Shown piece after piece: positions 63,448 to 64,000 of a stretch of 64,000 nt of DNA (positions within the stretch are counted from its first letter, which is position 1; each line of letters starts with the position of its first letter). The stretch spans positions 168,183 through 232,182 of the forward strand of contig NMRB01000542.1 of NCBI GenBank assembly GCA_002633025.1, written 5' to 3'. The notes beneath the pieces are model-generated. The model saw nothing but the letters and a program-made list of their open reading frames with translations, searched no databases and was not told the origin of the DNA. Source of the DNA: Notospermus geniculatus. Lineage: Eukaryota; Nemertea; Pilidiophora; Heteronemertea; Lineidae. A program made the position numbers and the translations under genes.

Positions 63448-64000
63448 AGAGCCATCATGTGATGGCGCAGATTCGTCTCCATTTGAAAGTTATGAAATGG
63501 CATGCACAGCGGCAAAATAGGTGGGCAGGGTCCAAAGGGTAATTTGGGTACAAATATAGTACCCTAAAGAAATTTGAGGGTACGATATAGTACCCTGAAA
63601 AAATCAATTCAGTACCAGGTAATGTTTTTCTTAAATTTGTGACATTTCAAATGCGGGTTCAAATGCAACTTTCATGCATAAGGAAGACTAATTTTGCATT
63701 TTGGAGTGAAACAATGACTCTGGAGGCCATTATTAACAGAAAAAAATTTTTGAAAAAATCCCGGCTGAAGTGTAGGGAGTGTGGGACACTCCAAAAGTGC
63801 CAAAAAGTTGTAAAAGCTAAATCTCACCCCTTGACATGAACATGATGAAAGGCCTCTCAAGTGAATTCAAATTTCCCGCCCACAGCACCATATTTAAGCA
63901 GGCAATTTTCTGATTGGCTGGATCTCGATGTCCCAACTATCTTGATAACTTGGCCCCAAAATGGTTATCTAAGTAGGCCTATGCTATGAAATCAACAGAA
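63448..64000. repeat. Dispersed repeat copy B (continues past the window)
   Basis: Matches copy A at 17753-18590. It carries a 238-bp insertion at 63525-63762 but has the uninterrupted sequence where copy A has its 480-bp insertion (TCTCGATGTCCCAACTATCT near 63932). Confidence 0.85.
63525..63762. mobile_element. GGTACAAATATAGTACCCT repeat inserted in copy B
   Basis: Begins CAGGGTCCAAAGGGTAATTT and ends near GAAAAAATCCC. It matches 34656-34880. Copy A shows the site without it (AATAGGTGGGGCTGAAGTG). The right end appears truncated relative to the copy at 34656. Confidence 0.75.

Overview
The window looks like nuclear DNA of a marine invertebrate, most likely a deuterostome such as an echinoderm, hemichordate or cephalochordate. 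The evidence is intron-like GT..AG boundaries, very low gene density, many AGGCCT-rich stretches, a TMEM45-family gene, and a dense mixture of eukaryotic transposons. I cannot name the species. There are no operons, ribosome binding sites or CRISPR arrays, and I saw no tRNA or rRNA genes. A 331-base run of N at 3155-3485 is an assembly gap.

Ordinary host-type coding sequence is sparse. The clearest case is an intact, intronless TMEM45-like membrane protein at 22275-23156 (minus). A PAN/apple-like exon lies at 696-953 (minus) and is bounded by phase-1 splice sites. A fragment resembling the start of a HECT ubiquitin-ligase domain spans 4494-8505 and is split by a 3.5-kb element. A small unrecognised two-exon gene lies at 10649-11544, and a SWIM-type zinc finger at 12510-12730.

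The remaining recognisable coding sequence is mobile-element remnant. Helitron PIF1-helicase sequence is at 14060-14600 and Helitron replicase-side sequence at 56588-57297. A hAT-type transposase at 30310-32584 is split by another repeat. A Ty3/Gypsy-like integrase fragment is at 33616-33795. A CR1/L2-like LINE occupies roughly 49045-54070, with a second LINE tail at 29984-30106. A CACTA/EnSpm-like transposase end is at 57355-57910. Several repeated unrecognised gene families occur at 8689-10400, 36214-38391, 42001-44959, 55600-56550 and 59433-60890.

The strongest theme is nested foldback (MITE-like) elements. More than twenty inverted-repeat elements can be delimited by eye. Some have TTAA duplications. 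Several have CAG-starting ends and 5-bp target duplications: CACAT, CCCAA, CCATG and TGTAC. One has a 6-bp duplication. Many sit inside one another or inside coding exons. In several places a second copy in the same window preserves the approximate empty site. A separate long family begins AATGAAATGGTCCATGGACC and ends in a small AGCTCAC/GTGAGCT hairpin plus AAAAA. It carries internal tandem units and a recurring TGACCT/AGGTCA composite resembling nuclear-receptor sites.

Layout: 1-4440 sparse sequence with the PAN exon and gap; 4440-8510 HECT fragment split by the TTAA element; 8689-11544 zinc-finger-like triplication and small gene; 11634-15734 SWIM and Helitron remnants with tandem repeats; 16000-22270 repeats and nested foldbacks; 22275-23156 TMEM45; 23250-29810 a near-continuous field of foldbacks; 29984-33975 LINE tail, hAT and integrase; 34600-40250 unrecognised spliced locus with nested MITEs; 40800-46000 repeat families and exon fragments; 47700-54670 LINE; 55000-60900 mosaic of transposon genes and foldbacks; 60980-64000 inverted copy of the long family and dispersed repeats.
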